From Tardiphaga robiniae (GTDB lineage Bacteria; Pseudomonadota; Alphaproteobacteria; Rhizobiales; Xanthobacteraceae), in assembly GCF_013359755.1 (NCBI RefSeq), contig NZ_JABMCJ010000094.1, positions 124,001 to 188,000 of the forward strand: a stretch of DNA of 64,000 nt, given 5' to 3'. Every line of letters starts with the position of its first letter. The stretch's first letter is position 1. A model generated the notes under the pieces. It had not been told where the DNA came from. It ran no database searches and was given only the letters and a program-made list of their open reading frames with translations. Made by a program: the position numbers and the translations under genes. Of this stretch, positions 24,794-36,437 are shown piece after piece.

Positions 24794-26018
24794 TCTGACG
24801 ACAACATTCTTTCCAAAAAGCCCGGCTTCACGCCGGGCTTTTTTTATGCCGCAATGCGTTCGCGCTATCGCGTCACAAATTCTGATGAAGCGCAAAGACC
24901 GCCGCGCGCTTGCGCGATGCGCGTCTCGTCATGTCTCTTCAACGGCACAGCCGGAACGCACAACGCATCACACCGAGTGCCAATCCGCGTTATCGCTTGC
25001 GTCAGCGTGATTCTGAAAAAGCAACAGCGCCACGCCGCCAGCACGAGTCCGATGTCTAGGGTTACCCTGACTCAACGCACAGAAAAAAACGCGCGGCTCT
25101 AATCACTTATCGGCATAGCGAAGCGGACCAGTTTGAAAACGCGGACTCGGCCCCTTCATTCGTAAATGAATTATGAATTTCTTTTTTCGCTGGATCGAAT
25201 CTGCAACGGCACTGTCACATTACGATTCAGCGCGTTGATTCAAAACCTTGACGCATCGTCAAAAAAATCACGACGTGTTCCGGGCTGCGCAAGTGAGGCT
25301 TTTGCGGGGCACCTGAAAAATGATTCCGTTGCGAGAAACCGGGCGTGCTGTATTTCTTTAATCACTCGCGGCGCCCGCGGTTCTTCAGATCAGCGCGATT
25401 TAAGAACCAGGACGGACCTTAGGATCAGCGACGGTCTTCAGGTTAGCGACACCTTCCAAGCTTTGATCGGATCGCAGCCCATAGCAATATGGGAAGGGTT
25501 GTTCTGTGTCGAAATTTCTCGGGTATCCATCCGGATGCTTTGAAAAGAAATGCGCACCGGCCAATCGCAACCAGCAAAGCTGACGGTGCGGAAGTAAGCG
25601 GGCAGGCGAGCGGGCAAGACGACGATACGGGAATGCGACTGAACGAGTTTCGATGTTCAGCGTTGCGGACTGACTTTGAACCACATGTGAACTGACATCT
25701 TGCCGCGAGCGACCGCGGTGAGCGGGGGAGGCTTTATGCGCAAATCGACCACGACAGCATTCCAGCGACCGCGATCTGCGTCTCGTTTAGATACGGCGAT
25801 CCACACCTCCGCCCACGTTCCCGACAGACCCTCCAGTACGCGCTGACCTCGCGACGAGGTCCTCTTCGACATCACTGATCTGACCTCGGCCGGATGGCCG
25901 TTGGCGGAGCTGTGCCCGAAGACGACGCGTCACACGAGGTCGCACCGCGTCTCCATACGCGGACATTCATCGGCAGCGTTGTGCCGGACACTCACTCTAT
26001 CTGAAAAGTTCTTTGACA
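24794..26018. other. 1.2-kb rpsT-dnaA intergenic region, rich in GANTC sites
   Basis: No convincing gene was found; small frames here lack ribosome sites and recognisable products. The first part holds the rpsT terminator. Eight GANTC sites (the target of the CcrM methylase in alphaproteobacteria) occur between 25009 and 25326, against about one expected by chance. The same part has the most A/T-rich stretch (about 25150-25190). I found no copy of the DnaA box TTATCCACA on either strand, so an origin cannot be claimed. Confidence 0.6.
24815..24846 (+). terminator. Intrinsic terminator of rpsT
   Basis: A perfect stem (AAAAAGCCCGGC and complement) with a five-base loop TTCAC runs into seven T residues, 20 bases after the rpsT stop. 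Confidence 0.92.
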
Positions 26019-27452
26019 ATGGCTAATATGGAACAGGATCACTGGTCTCGCGTGAAAGGTCGGCTGCGGTCGACGGTTGGCGAAGACGTTTACTCCAGCT
26101 GGTTCGCGCGGATGGATCTCGAAAGCGTGCAGGACGACAGCGTCCATCTTTCGGTACCCACCCGATTCCTGAAGAGCTGGATCCAGGCCCACTACGCCGA
26201 GCGCGTGCTGAACGCCTGGCAGGCCGAGATGCCGCAAGTTCATCGCGTCGATCTCACCGTGCGTTCGGCGATGCGCAACGTTGCGCCCGCCAACAAGGAA
26301 GCCGCAGCGCCGACCGAAGCGCGCCGCACCGAGACGTTCAACAACCGTCCCGCGCCCGAACTCCGCGCTACGGCCACCGCGCCGGTGTCCGCAAGCCATG
26401 AAGCACTCGGCGGCTCGCCGCTCGATCCGCGCCTGACTTTTGCGAGCTTCGTGCTCGGCCGCGCCAACACGCTGGCCCATGCTGCCGCGCGTCAGGTCGC
26501 CGAAGGTCGCCGCGGCGATCCGGTGATGTTCAACCCGCTTTACATCCATGCCGGCGTCGGCCTCGGCAAAACCCATCTGTTGCAGGCCGTGACCTGGGCT
26601 GGCAATTCCGGCCCCGACCGCAAGGTGCTGTATCTCACCGCCGAGAAGTTCATGTACGGCTTCGTCGCTGCGCTGAAGACGCAGACGGCGCTCGCCTTCA
26701 AGGAAGCGCTACGCGGCATCGACGTGCTGGTGATCGACGACATGCAGTTCCTGCAGGGCAAGACCACGCAGGCCGAATTCTGTCACACACTGAACGCGCT
26801 GATCGATGCCGGCCGCCAGGTGGTGATCGCCGCCGATCGACCGCCGTCGGATCTGGAAAGCCTTGACGAACGCGTGCGTTCGCGCCTGGCCGGCGGTCTC
26901 GTCGTCGAAATGAGCTCGCTCGGCGAAGAGCTGCGCCTGGGCATCCTGAAGTCGCGCGTTGCTGCGGCCCGTGCACATCATGCCTCGTTCGACGTACCGG
27001 AACCGGTGCTGGACTATCTGGCCCGCACCATCACCCACAATGGCCGCGATCTCGAAGGCGCAATCAACCGCCTGCTGGCGCATTCGAAGCTGAACGCCAC
27101 GCCGGTCACGCTGGAAATGGCCGAGCGCGAAGTGCGCGACCTGATCCGCCCGCAGGAGCCGAAGCGCATCAAGATCGAGGACATCCAGCGTGTCGTCGCG
27201 CGTCAGTACAATGTCAGCCGGTCCGACCTCCTGTCGTCGCGCCGCACCGCCAATGTCGTGCGCCCCCGTCAGGTTGCGATGTATCTGGCCAAGACCCTGA
27301 CGCTGCGCTCGCTGCCGGAAATCGGCCGCCGCTTCGGTGGCCGCGATCACACCACGGTTCTGCATGCCGTACGCAAGATCGAGGCGCTGGTTGGCAAGGA
27401 CGTGGCCCTGCAGGATGAGGTCGAGACGCTGAAGCGCCAACTGCAGGAGTAA
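26019..27452 (+). CDS. dnaA: Chromosomal replication initiator DnaA
   Basis: DnaA is the AAA+ protein that melts the chromosome origin. I choose ATG 26019 because the product then begins [18 protein letters not shown], as in relatives; a TTG six bases earlier and an ATG nine bases later are alternatives. The 477-residue protein has domain I (about 5-85), a variable linker, Walker A GVGLGKT at 179-185, Walker B in [10 protein letters not shown], and the DNA-binding signature [16 protein letters not shown] near the C-terminus. No strong ribosome site is visible, which may reflect translational control. Confidence 0.98.
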   Translation: MANMEQDHWSRVKGRLRSTVGEDVYSSWFARMDLESVQDDSVHLSVPTRFLKSWIQAHYAERVLNAWQAEMPQVHRVDLTVRSAMRNVAPANKEAAAPTEARRTETFNNRPAPELRATATAPVSASHEALGGSPLDPRLTFASFVLGRANTLAHAAARQVAEGRRGDPVMFNPLYIHAGVGLGKTHLLQAVTWAGNSGPDRKVLYLTAEKFMYGFVAALKTQTALAFKEALRGIDVLVIDDMQFLQGKTTQAEFCHTLNALIDAGRQVVIAADRPPSDLESLDERVRSRLAGGLVVEMSSLGEELRLGILKSRVAAARAHHASFDVPEPVLDYLARTITHNGRDLEGAINRLLAHSKLNATPVTLEMAEREVRDLIRPQEPKRIKIEDIQRVVARQYNVSRSDLLSSRRTANVVRPRQVAMYLAKTLTLRSLPEIGRRFGGRDHTTVLHAVRKIEALVGKDVALQDEVETLKRQLQE

Positions 27453-27696
27453 AAGCGTCCCCGCCCCCGACGCGCCAAAGCGTGCGCCGGGGCAGGACGA
27501 GGGTGTTAACCGTCAAAACATTGGGGGCCGGAAGCGCATCTCTCTTGCGCTTCCCGGCTATCCACGCCACCTTGCGGTCCCCCGCGGGATTGAGCAAAAT
27601 CCACTTGATCGAGCTTGCGGGTGTCATCGCCGCGGCGCCCATTCGGGCCGCCAGGCATTTCCACACGACACCGGATTGAATCGGGCGGGTTTTGTT

Positions 27697-28815
27697 ATGA
27701 AGGTCACCGTCGAACGCGCGCAACTCCTGAAGTCGCTGAGCCACGTGCATCGCGTGGTCGAGCGCCGCAACACGATTCCGATCCTGGGCAACGTGCTGAT
27801 CCGTGCCGAAAATGCGCGGCTGTCGCTGAAGGCCACCGACCTCGACCTTGAAGTCACGGAAACCCTGGCCGCCGAAGTCGGCACCGCCGGTTCCACCACC
27901 GTGCCCGCCCATATGTTTTACGACATCGTCCGCAAACTGCCGGATGGCTCGCAGATCGTGCTCGAAGCCGATGGCGACCGCTCGGTGATGGCGATCCGCG
28001 CCGGCCGTTCGCGCTTCACGTTGCAGACGCTGCCGGAGAATGATTTCCCGGATCTCGCCGCCGGCGAAATGACGCACTCGTTTGCGCTACCGGCCTCCGA
28101 CGTCAAGCGCCTGATCGACCGCACGCAGTTTGCGATCTCCACCGAAGAGACCCGCTATTATCTCAACGGCATCTATCTCCACGCCGCCGGCACCGCGACC
28201 GCGGCGACCCTGCGTGCCGTCGCCACCGACGGTCATCGTCTGGCACAGATCGACCTCAAGCTGCCCAAGGGCGCCGACGGCATGCCGGGCGTCATCGTGC
28301 CGCGCAAGACGGTCGGTGAAGTGCAGCGCCTGATCGAGGATCTGGAAGCCGAGATCACCATCGAGCTGTCGCAGGGCAAGATCCGCTTCACGCTCGGCAA
28401 TGTGGTTCTGACCTCGAAACTGATCGACGGCACATTCCCCGACTATGGCCGCGTAATCCCGCAGAACAACGACAAGGAACTGGTGATCGACAAGAAGGAT
28501 TTCGAGAACGCAGTCGACCGCGTCTCGACGATCTCCAGCGAACGCGGCCGCGCCGTGAAACTCGCGCTGTCGGCGGGCAAGCTGGTGCTGTCCGTGACCA
28601 ATCCGGACTCAGGCAGCGCGACGGAAGAGCTTGAGGTCGAATACGCCTCCGACGCGCTCGATATCGGCTTCAACTCGCGCTATCTGCTCGACATCGCCGC
28701 CCAGATCGAAGGCGAAGTCGCCGTGCTGCGCCTCGCCGATCCCGGTTCGCCGACGCTGGTACAGGACAAGGACGCCAAGGGCGCCCTCTATGTGCTGATG
28801 CCGATGCGGGTGTGA
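27697..28815 (+). CDS. dnaN: DNA polymerase III sliding clamp (beta subunit)
   Basis: DnaN forms the ring clamp that tethers DNA polymerase III. The 372-residue protein starts MKVTVERAQLLKSLSHVHRV and shows three similar clamp domains, including RNTIPILGNVLIRAE, DGHRLAQIDL and the C-terminal YVLMPMRV tail that lines the client-binding pocket. The start at 27697 is favoured over an in-frame ATG-like codon seven residues earlier by comparison with the family. It lies 244 bases after dnaA, so it may have its own promoter. Confidence 0.98.
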   Translation: MKVTVERAQLLKSLSHVHRVVERRNTIPILGNVLIRAENARLSLKATDLDLEVTETLAAEVGTAGSTTVPAHMFYDIVRKLPDGSQIVLEADGDRSVMAIRAGRSRFTLQTLPENDFPDLAAGEMTHSFALPASDVKRLIDRTQFAISTEETRYYLNGIYLHAAGTATAATLRAVATDGHRLAQIDLKLPKGADGMPGVIVPRKTVGEVQRLIEDLEAEITIELSQGKIRFTLGNVVLTSKLIDGTFPDYGRVIPQNNDKELVIDKKDFENAVDRVSTISSERGRAVKLALSAGKLVLSVTNPDSGSATEELEVEYASDALDIGFNSRYLLDIAAQIEGEVAVLRLADPGSPTLVQDKDAKGALYVLMPMRV

Positions 28816-28826
28816 GTCCTTCAGGT

Positions 28827-28965
28827 GTCGTCCCCGCGAAAGCGGGGACCCATAGCCTCCGAAGAACTAGTTGCAGCCAGGTAGCCACGACTCTGCCGTT
28901 TTATGCCGGCCGTGGTCATGGATCCCCGCCCCGCATGCGCCTTCGGCGCACTCGGCGGGGATGAC
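28827..28965. repeat. Intergenic inverted repeat element (CGTCCCCGC type)
   Basis: The element begins GTCGTCCCCGCGAAAGCGGG and ends GGCGGGGATGAC, so its ends are near complements; an internal segment GCATGCGCCTTCGGCGCACT adds a second hairpin. It fills the gap between dnaN and recF. Similar GTCATCCCCGC repeats occur widely in this bacterial group. It is a different class from the element at 20831. Confidence 0.6.
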
Positions 28966-29020
28966 AACGGAGATTGGCGCGGCGCGTTGCGACGACTTTA
29001 GCTGAGTCCCATATTCACGA

Positions 29021-30169
29021 ATGACCGCCTCCCGCATCCATCGCCTGTCGCTTACCAATTTCCGCAGCTATCGCGCGGCGTCGCTGGAGGCGTCGGCGGA
29101 CATGGTCGCCCTCGTCGGCCCGAACGGCGCCGGCAAGACCAATTGCATCGAAGCGATCTCGTTTCTGTCGCCAGGCCGCGGCCTGCGCCGCGCGACACTC
29201 GAAGACGTTGCTAATAACGAAGGCGACGGTTCCTGGGCCGTGTCGGCGACTGTCGAGGGTGAGGTTGGTCTCGCCACACTCGGCACCGGCATCGATGCCC
29301 CCGCGGCAGAAGGTGCGTCCACCAGCCGTCGCTGTCGTATCGACCGTGAGCCGGTAGGCTCGGCCACCGCATTCGGCGATCACCTGCGCATGGTGTGGCT
29401 GACGCCAGCCATGGACCAGCTGTTCATGGGCGCCGCCTCCGAACGCCGGCGCTTCTTCGACCGCCTCGTACTGGCCATTGACAAGGATCACTCCGGTCGC
29501 GTCTCTGCACTCGAGCGTAGCCTGCGTTCGCGCAACCGCTTGCTCGAAGACCGGAACGGCGACGCCCACTGGCTCGATGCCATCGAGCGCGAGACCGCTG
29601 AACTCGCGGTCGCCGTTGCTGCGACACGCGGCCAGACTGCAATGCGGCTCGCAGAGATGCTGCGCGTGCGCGGCGAAGCATCGGCCTTTCCATCCGCACT
29701 CATCATGCTCGACGGCTGGATGGAGAATGCGCTGGTCAATGAACCGGCCACAGCGGTCGAAGATCGCTATCGCCAGATCTTGCGCGATGGTCGCCCGCGT
29801 GATGCCGCCGCCGGCCGCACGCTCGACGGCCCGCATCTCACCGATCTGCAGGTGATCTATGCGCCGAAAAACATGCCGGCGCGCGATGCCTCCACCGGCG
29901 AACAGAAGGCCCTGCTGATCGGGCTCATCCTCGCCCACGCCACGCTGGTCGCCGAGATGACCGGCATCACGCCGCTCTTGTTACTTGACGAAGTCGTCGC
30001 CCATCTCGACCCTGATCGGCGCAAGTCGCTGTTCGGCGAACTCTCGAAATTGGGCGCCCAGGTCTGGATGACCGGCGCCGATCCTGTTGCTTTCGCAGAT
30101 ATCGGCCCATCCGGCGGGATTTTCGACGTCGCCAATGGGCGTATCGCGCGTCGCCAGCCGGCCGGTTGA
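29021..30169 (+). CDS. recF: DNA replication and repair protein RecF
   Basis: RecF is an SMC-like ATPase that loads RecA at single-strand gaps. The 382-residue protein has IHRLSLTNFRSYRAASLEA at the start, Walker A GPNGAGKT at 33-40, the signature STGEQKALLIGLILAHA, and Walker B LLLLDEVVAHLD. The start ATG at 29021 gives the usual N-terminus. It follows dnaN after a 205-base gap filled by the repeat element, so the two may be transcribed separately. Confidence 0.97.
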   Translation: MTASRIHRLSLTNFRSYRAASLEASADMVALVGPNGAGKTNCIEAISFLSPGRGLRRATLEDVANNEGDGSWAVSATVEGEVGLATLGTGIDAPAAEGASTSRRCRIDREPVGSATAFGDHLRMVWLTPAMDQLFMGAASERRRFFDRLVLAIDKDHSGRVSALERSLRSRNRLLEDRNGDAHWLDAIERETAELAVAVAATRGQTAMRLAEMLRVRGEASAFPSALIMLDGWMENALVNEPATAVEDRYRQILRDGRPRDAAAGRTLDGPHLTDLQVIYAPKNMPARDASTGEQKALLIGLILAHATLVAEMTGITPLLLLDEVVAHLDPDRRKSLFGELSKLGAQVWMTGADPVAFADIGPSGGIFDVANGRIARRQPAG

Positions 30170-30281
30170 ACCAAAGCAACACCTCCCACAACTCACTCTA
30201 TGTGCCCCGCGCAAATGATGTCGCTGCCCTTGTGGGCAGCGCTTTTGCATGCACGCAAGCAAACGCCGGAGGCTTTCAGTG

Positions 30282-32450
30282 ATGTTTTCAAGCAAGCACG
30301 GGGCGCAGGTCCAAGCCAGACGCTATCTGTTGGCCCTGCTCGTCAGCACCGCCATCGCTGGCGGCTCGCTGGCCTGCCGTGCGGAAGACGGCCTGGTGGA
30401 TGTGAGAACGCTGCCGCATATCGAAGGCGCGATGGCCCGGCCTGAAGCCACCAAATACCCCAATCTCAGCGCCAGCTATTTCGGCGCAGGCAGCGTCGCG
30501 GACACCATTGCCAACACCGGAAAAATACTCGCAGCCGATGGCTGGATCGCCTACACGCCACCGCTCGAGGGATCAGATCGGAGCCGCTGGTACAAGAAGG
30601 GTGCGCAGGGTGTGTCGGCCTCTTTTATGAGCGACGGCAGTAGAACCGATCGGTCGGGCGTCAGCTACAGCTCGCAGCGCCTGGAAGTGAACCTGCCTTT
30701 CCCCGATCGCGCGACCGATATCGTCTATGACGAACGGCGGCCGTATCTTGGATGCACGACGGCTGAAACCGTTGATGCGACGCTCGCCTTCTTTCAGAAA
30801 GAACTCGCTACATTGGGTTGGTCGCCGCTGTCCGCGGGCGCAGCCGAGGCGCGTTGGCCGGATGCGAAGATCGACGAGACGATCGCGAATGGCGTGCGCG
30901 TCTATTTTTCTCGTGACGGCAACACGCGGCAATTGCCGGTGATGCTGACCTTGCAGCGGAGCGCCGATAACAAGACCAACGTCGAAATTCGCGTCGCGCC
31001 CTTCGCGCTTCCGCAAGATCTCGCTGCGGGCCCTGAATCCGCAGGCCTGCCGCGACCGGAACGCATTAAATCCGCAGGAACCACGGGCAGCGCGGATTCT
31101 ATCAGGCGTGAAGCGCATGCGCTGATCCCGGCTGAACTTGGCCCGGTGCTGGCCTTCTATCGCCGCGAACTCGGCAAGAAGGGCTGGGTCGAACAGGGCA
31201 AGGACACCGTCGTCACCGCCGATCGCGCCTCGCTCGCATTCACATCGCCGGAAGAGACGGCAACGATGCAGATCGGTCGCAAATACGATCTGACCACCGT
31301 GCAGATCGACGTACAGGTTCTGCCATCGGTGATCACTGCGCGCGCCAAGGCCAAGAAGGAAGCAGACGACCGCTTTATCAAGGATGCACTCGCGTTCGGG
31401 CAAGCGGCTATTGCCGAAGCGGATGCGAAGCGCGCAGCGGCACAAGCCGCGCGTGGGCCGGAAACTGCGTTGCGCGCGATGAACGGTTCGAGCACACCGA
31501 TTCCCGTCCCCGACACCGCCAGCGAGATCGACTTCGACGGCGCCGATGGCAGGCTCGCATTCACCAGCTCATCAAGCGTCAGCGCGCTGGCGGATTTTTA
31601 CCGCAGCGGAATGAAGACGCTCGGCTGGAAGAGCACGCCGTCAGTCATCAACAATCCCAATATGGTGGTGTTGAATTTCAGCAAGGCCAAGCAGAGCATC
31701 TCAATGACGGCGATGCAGATGGGCCCGAAGGTCAATGTCACGGCGACAGGCTCGGGCCTGAAGGGCGCGCCTGTCGCAACCGTTGCCAGCAACACGACCA
31801 CCACGGGCAACGCCAAGAGCGCCGAACAGGTTCTCGAGTCCGATGGCGACACCGATTATCCCACGCCGAAGCAGCGGACGTTGCGATCGCTGAGTACTTC
31901 AGGGCTGCCAGGCGGCGCGCCGTTCAGACATGAGTTGAGTGCATCTGTGCCTGCGGGACTGGACTCGGTTCTAGCGTTCTACCGACGCGAACTCACGCAG
32001 CGACAGTGGCAGGAAGACACGAAGAGCGCTGTCATCAAGCTGGACAGCGCCACGCTCGCCTTCAAGGCCCCCGATGGGCCGGCCATGCTGAAGCTGGAAC
32101 GCCGCAACGACGAGACCACGGTCAGTCTGGTGGTGCGCCATCCCGCAGAAGCGACGAAGGCGGGCATCCTGCCTGCACTGGGCAAGGTTCGGCTGCTGTT
32201 CGGCAATATGGGCGACGCCGAAGTGTCGGTCAGCATCAACAACAAGACGATCAAGGTCGCGCCCGGCGTGGGCGGACCGCAAAATCCGAACGGGCCGACG
32301 ATGGAACTGCCGCCCGGCGCCTACAAGGTCACGATCAAGGCCGCGGGCAAGCCCGCGCATGACAGTACGATCAAGGTGGCGGCCAACGACAGCTGGGGCC
32401 TGATGGTTGGCCCTGACGGTCGGGATATCCTCCCGCTGCAACTCTACTAA
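30282..32450 (+). CDS. Secreted multi-repeat protein of unknown function between recF and gyrB
   Basis: The 722-residue product starts at ATG 30282, nine bases after GGAGG. A signal peptide is likely at about residues 14-34 (LLALLVSTAIAGGSLAC). About five copies of a ~75-residue module follow, each with a helix like VLAFYRRELGKKGW and then beta strands with LAF and TTVxIxV: near 70-117, 163-240, 274-348, 412-490 and 549-620. An alanine/lysine-rich coiled-coil-like segment (353-392) separates modules 3 and 4, and residues 632-722 form a beta-rich end with ELPPGAYKVTIKAAGK. I do not recognise the family. It lies 45 bases before a FUSC-type gene. Confidence 0.85.
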   Translation: MFSSKHGAQVQARRYLLALLVSTAIAGGSLACRAEDGLVDVRTLPHIEGAMARPEATKYPNLSASYFGAGSVADTIANTGKILAADGWIAYTPPLEGSDRSRWYKKGAQGVSASFMSDGSRTDRSGVSYSSQRLEVNLPFPDRATDIVYDERRPYLGCTTAETVDATLAFFQKELATLGWSPLSAGAAEARWPDAKIDETIANGVRVYFSRDGNTRQLPVMLTLQRSADNKTNVEIRVAPFALPQDLAAGPESAGLPRPERIKSAGTTGSADSIRREAHALIPAELGPVLAFYRRELGKKGWVEQGKDTVVTADRASLAFTSPEETATMQIGRKYDLTTVQIDVQVLPSVITARAKAKKEADDRFIKDALAFGQAAIAEADAKRAAAQAARGPETALRAMNGSSTPIPVPDTASEIDFDGADGRLAFTSSSSVSALADFYRSGMKTLGWKSTPSVINNPNMVVLNFSKAKQSISMTAMQMGPKVNVTATGSGLKGAPVATVASNTTTTGNAKSAEQVLESDGDTDYPTPKQRTLRSLSTSGLPGGAPFRHELSASVPAGLDSVLAFYRRELTQRQWQEDTKSAVIKLDSATLAFKAPDGPAMLKLERRNDETTVSLVVRHPAEATKAGILPALGKVRLLFGNMGDAEVSVSINNKTIKVAPGVGGPQNPNGPTMELPPGAYKVTIKAAGKPAHDSTIKVAANDSWGLMVGPDGRDILPLQLY

Positions 32451-32494
32451 GAACAAAACGTGCAAGCGCGCCAGCGCGCGCGTCCGCCACTGCA

Positions 32495-33703
32495 TTGGGC
32501 CATGAGAAATCGTCTGTTGTAGACCACGTTCGACAGCATAAATATCTGGCCATGCTGGTATTTTTGGCCATTCATCTGTCGCGGATCGCACGCGCGTTCG
32601 GAACCGAAATGCGTTCGCTGCCGATCCCCGGGCCGCGCATGATCGATGAGGCCGAATGCATCTGTTCGGTGCTGCTGGCAATCGTCTTGTCGCACGCCAT
32701 CGGCGCGGAGAATGTCGGCTGGGCCGCGTTCTCCGGCTACATGGTAATGCGCTCGCATGTCGCCGAAAGTTTTACGCGCGGCATCCTCCGCGTGATTGGG
32801 ACGCTTGCTGGCGCAGGACTCGCGCTTGCCGCTGCGCCTTTGCTGCTGCGCCAGCCGGTGCTGCTGAGTCTCGGTCTTCTGATCGGCGGCGGCGTCACGC
32901 TCTATTTCGCCATCGTCGGCCGCCGCGCCTATGCTTGGCTGTTCACCGGCCTCACTTTCCTGATGGTGCTGATCGAAGGCATGGAGCATGCGCGCGAGCC
33001 GATCCTGCGCTTTGCCTCGACGCGCGTGCTCGAAGTGCTGGCCGGTACCACCGCCTGCGTCATCGTCAGTGCGATCTCGACCTGGACAGTGCGGCGCGCG
33101 CTACCGAATCCGGACAACAATCTGCGCGCCAAGCCGGTCGACCAGCCGACGCGACAATGGCACGCCACGGTGGCGCGTCACGCCTTGGTCGGCGGCATTG
33201 CATTGGCGCTGATCCCGTGGGCCTGGCAGTGGCTCGGCATCCCGTCGCTCAGCCAATCCAGCATCACGATCTTCGCGGTCATGCTGGTGCCGGCGGCATC
33301 GCTGGCGGACGGCATGCTCAGCCCGGTTTCCTCGCGCATGATGAACCGGCTGGTTGGCTGTCTCGCGGGCGGCCTGCTCGCCAGCGCGATCCTGCTGGTC
33401 AGCCGCCATTCGCCCGTCGTGATGACCATCGGACTCGCGCTCGGCGTCATGATCGGCCGTCACATCGAAAATGGCCCGCCCTCCATGAGTTATGCGGGCC
33501 TGCAATTCACTTTGGCCTTCCTCGTGGTGCTGGTGCCTGACAACTACGCCAATGCCGCCCTGGAGCCCGGCTATGACCGCCTGTTTGGCATTCTGTTCGG
33601 AATGGTTCTGCTGGAGCCGGTCGTGCTGGCCGCGCATTTGATCGCCCGGCGCGGCCTGAAGGGGACCCCCGCCAAACCGGCTGCGGGATTGGCCGAAAAA
33701 TAG
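32495..33703 (+). CDS. FUSC-like integral membrane protein
   Basis: The product is up to 402 residues with about ten membrane segments in two similar halves: CICSVLLAIVLSHAIG, GLALAAAPLLL, LLIGGGVTLYFAI, GLTFLMVLIEG, then GGIALALIPWAWQWLG, ITIFAVMLVPAASL, GLLASAILLV, and FTLAFLVVLVP. A GTLAGAGLALA-like segment resembles fusaric-acid-resistance (FUSC) proteins. The start is uncertain: TTG 32495 gives the longest form, and ATG 32552 or 32612 are possible. It may be cotranscribed with the multi-repeat gene. The substrate is unknown. Confidence 0.75.
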   Translation: MGHEKSSVVDHVRQHKYLAMLVFLAIHLSRIARAFGTEMRSLPIPGPRMIDEAECICSVLLAIVLSHAIGAENVGWAAFSGYMVMRSHVAESFTRGILRVIGTLAGAGLALAAAPLLLRQPVLLSLGLLIGGGVTLYFAIVGRRAYAWLFTGLTFLMVLIEGMEHAREPILRFASTRVLEVLAGTTACVIVSAISTWTVRRALPNPDNNLRAKPVDQPTRQWHATVARHALVGGIALALIPWAWQWLGIPSLSQSSITIFAVMLVPAASLADGMLSPVSSRMMNRLVGCLAGGLLASAILLVSRHSPVVMTIGLALGVMIGRHIENGPPSMSYAGLQFTLAFLVVLVPDNYANAALEPGYDRLFGILFGMVLLEPVVLAAHLIARRGLKGTPAKPAAGLAEK

Positions 33704-33784
33704 CCTCTCGGATGCACGCAAGCCGGGCATTTCGACGCCCGGAACAGGCGCGAAATCAGGCTACGAAAACGGCCTCAAATCGGC

Positions 33785-33812
33785 TTGAAATGACGCCAAA
33801 AAAACCTATTTA
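33785..33812 (+). promoter_or_regulatory. Possible gyrB promoter
   Basis: TTGAAA at 33785-33790 and TATTTA at 33807-33812 are 16 bases apart and lie about 120 bases before the gyrB start. Spacing is one base short of optimal and the -10 box is imperfect. Confidence 0.4.
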
Positions 33813-33845
33813 TTCAATAGCTTGCTGCGCGTTACTTTGCGCTAG

Positions 33846-36371
<2,526 letters not shown>

Positions 36372-36399
36372 GCGTATCGCACCCTAGAGATAAAACTGA

Positions 36400-36426
36400 A
36401 AAGGCCCGCCATTCTGGCGGGCCTTT
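36400..36426 (+). terminator. Intrinsic terminator shared by gyrB and the convergent binding-protein gene
   Basis: A perfect 11-bp stem (AAAGGCCCGCC and complement) with a five-base loop is followed by T residues and preceded by A residues, so it can work in both directions. It lies 29 bases after gyrB and 12 bases from the end of the minus-strand gene at 36438. Confidence 0.9.
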
Positions 36427-36437
36427 TTGCGTTTATC

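Noticed and set aside
25166-25543. 125-residue frame in the rpsT-dnaA gap
   Set aside because: No ribosome site, no recognisable family, and it crosses the GANTC-rich A/T-rich segment; I treat the gap as non-coding.
24847-26018. Chromosome origin at dnaA
   Set aside because: No DnaA boxes were found, and related bacteria often have the origin near hemE.
33719-33745. CCGGGC hairpin after the FUSC-like gene as a terminator
   Set aside because: The stem is only six pairs with an eight-base loop and no T run follows.
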